Shown here piece by piece: positions 6,315-6,589 of a DNA stretch of 6,589 bases (position 1 is its first letter; each line of letters begins with the position of its first letter). This stretch comes from CBDDRG01 sp051306415 (GTDB lineage Bacteria > Pseudomonadota > Gammaproteobacteria > Pseudomonadales > Porticoccaceae), in the NCBI GenBank assembly GCA_051306415.1, contig JBPPNE010000246.1:1-6589 (forward strand), in the 5' to 3' direction. The position numbers were made by a program, and so were the translations under genes. The notes under the pieces are model-generated. The model was not told where the DNA came from, made no database searches, and worked only from the letters and a program-made list of their open reading frames with translations.

Positions 6315-6589
6315 ATGACAACACCGCCAGTCATCGACACCCAACAGCGCGCGCTGGTGATGGCGGCCACAGTGGACTATATTCAGCGCGGCGAACGGCT
6401 ATTTGAGCGACAATTTGACCGGATCCCGGTGGCGTTCGATCTGCGTGGCCGTGCGGCGGGGATGTATCGAGTCAAGGGTCTGGGGCTGGAAATCCGCTAC
6501 AACCCCTTTATTTTCGCCCGCTATTTCGACGATTGTCTCCAGCGCACGGTGCCCCACGAAGTCGCTCACTATCTCTGCCATCAGCTGTA
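6315..6589 (+). CDS. sprT: SprT-family zinc metalloprotein, 3'-truncated by window edge
   Basis: The first 91 complete codons of an SprT-like protein. The zinc-metallopeptidase motif HEVAH is at residues 81-85 (His81, Glu82, His85), in the family context TVPHEVAHYLCHQL. Before it come a substrate-strand region VAFDLRGRAAGMY and the characteristic IRYNPFIFARYF. SprT and the eukaryotic Spartan/SPRTN share this fold; SPRTN cleaves DNA-protein crosslinks, whereas the role of bacterial SprT is not well established. The third zinc ligand and any C-terminal zinc-ribbon Cys residues would lie beyond the window. ATG 6315 is chosen because the family-like sequence (QQRALVMAATVDYI) begins soon after. 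In-frame alternatives exist at GTG 6222, ATG 6231 and ATG 6270, and none has a good ribosome-binding site. The gene diverges from the PHP gene, and no convincing promoter was found for it. Confidence 0.88.
   Translation, partial: MTTPPVIDTQQRALVMAATVDYIQRGERLFERQFDRIPVAFDLRGRAAGMYRVKGLGLEIRYNPFIFARYFDDCLQRTVPHEVAHYLCHQL

Noticed and set aside
5882..6406. A 174-codon plus-strand open frame crossing the intergenic region
   Set aside because: It overlaps the PHP gene antisense and the SprT-like gene in another frame, and has no domain or coherent start.

Overview
The window is a GC-rich, densely coding piece of bacterial chromosome. The gene set (a YcbZ-type Lon-like protease, an RsuA-type pseudouridine synthase, an RNase AM-type PHP protein and an SprT-type metalloprotein) points to a gammaproteobacterium. 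This is inferred from gene content only, and genus cannot be read from the sequence. I see no insertion sequence, prophage gene, CRISPR array, tRNA or rRNA. It looks like an ordinary housekeeping and accessory region. I did not find a convincing undescribed system, and the findings below are modest second-look items.

Left half, plus strand. The window opens inside a Lon-family ATP-dependent protease (C-terminal 522 codons, ending at 1569). Two bases later starts an SDR oxidoreductase (1572-2357) whose active site lacks the usual Ser and Lys. After a 140-base gap come an AhpD-like, peroxidase-related CxxC protein (2498-3094) and a small YjdJ/NATD1-type GNAT protein (3177-3467). Then follows an RsuA-family rRNA pseudouridine synthase (3553-4308), preceded by a possible RNA hairpin. 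All five genes run in the same direction.

Right half, minus strand. A class I glutamine amidotransferase-like protein (5053 to 4277) converges on the pseudouridine synthase gene and overlaps its 3' end by 32 bases. It carries a 12-base tandem repeat coding for Asp-Asn-Ala-Ser units, and has a good candidate promoter of its own. Upstream of it on the same strand lies a PHP-domain nuclease/phosphatase of the RNase AM (YciV) family (5988 to 5167).

Right edge. A mostly empty intergenic stretch of about 326 bases separates the PHP gene from a divergent plus-strand gene. That gene is the N-terminal 91 codons of an SprT-family zinc metalloprotein, cut by the window end just after its HExxH motif.

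Themes: protein quality control (Lon-like, SprT), RNA maturation or turnover (RsuA, RNase AM) and small redox or acyl-transfer enzymes (SDR, AhpD-like, GNAT). The sequence does not show that these form one pathway. The tight Lon-SDR junction is the only strong hint of co-translation.
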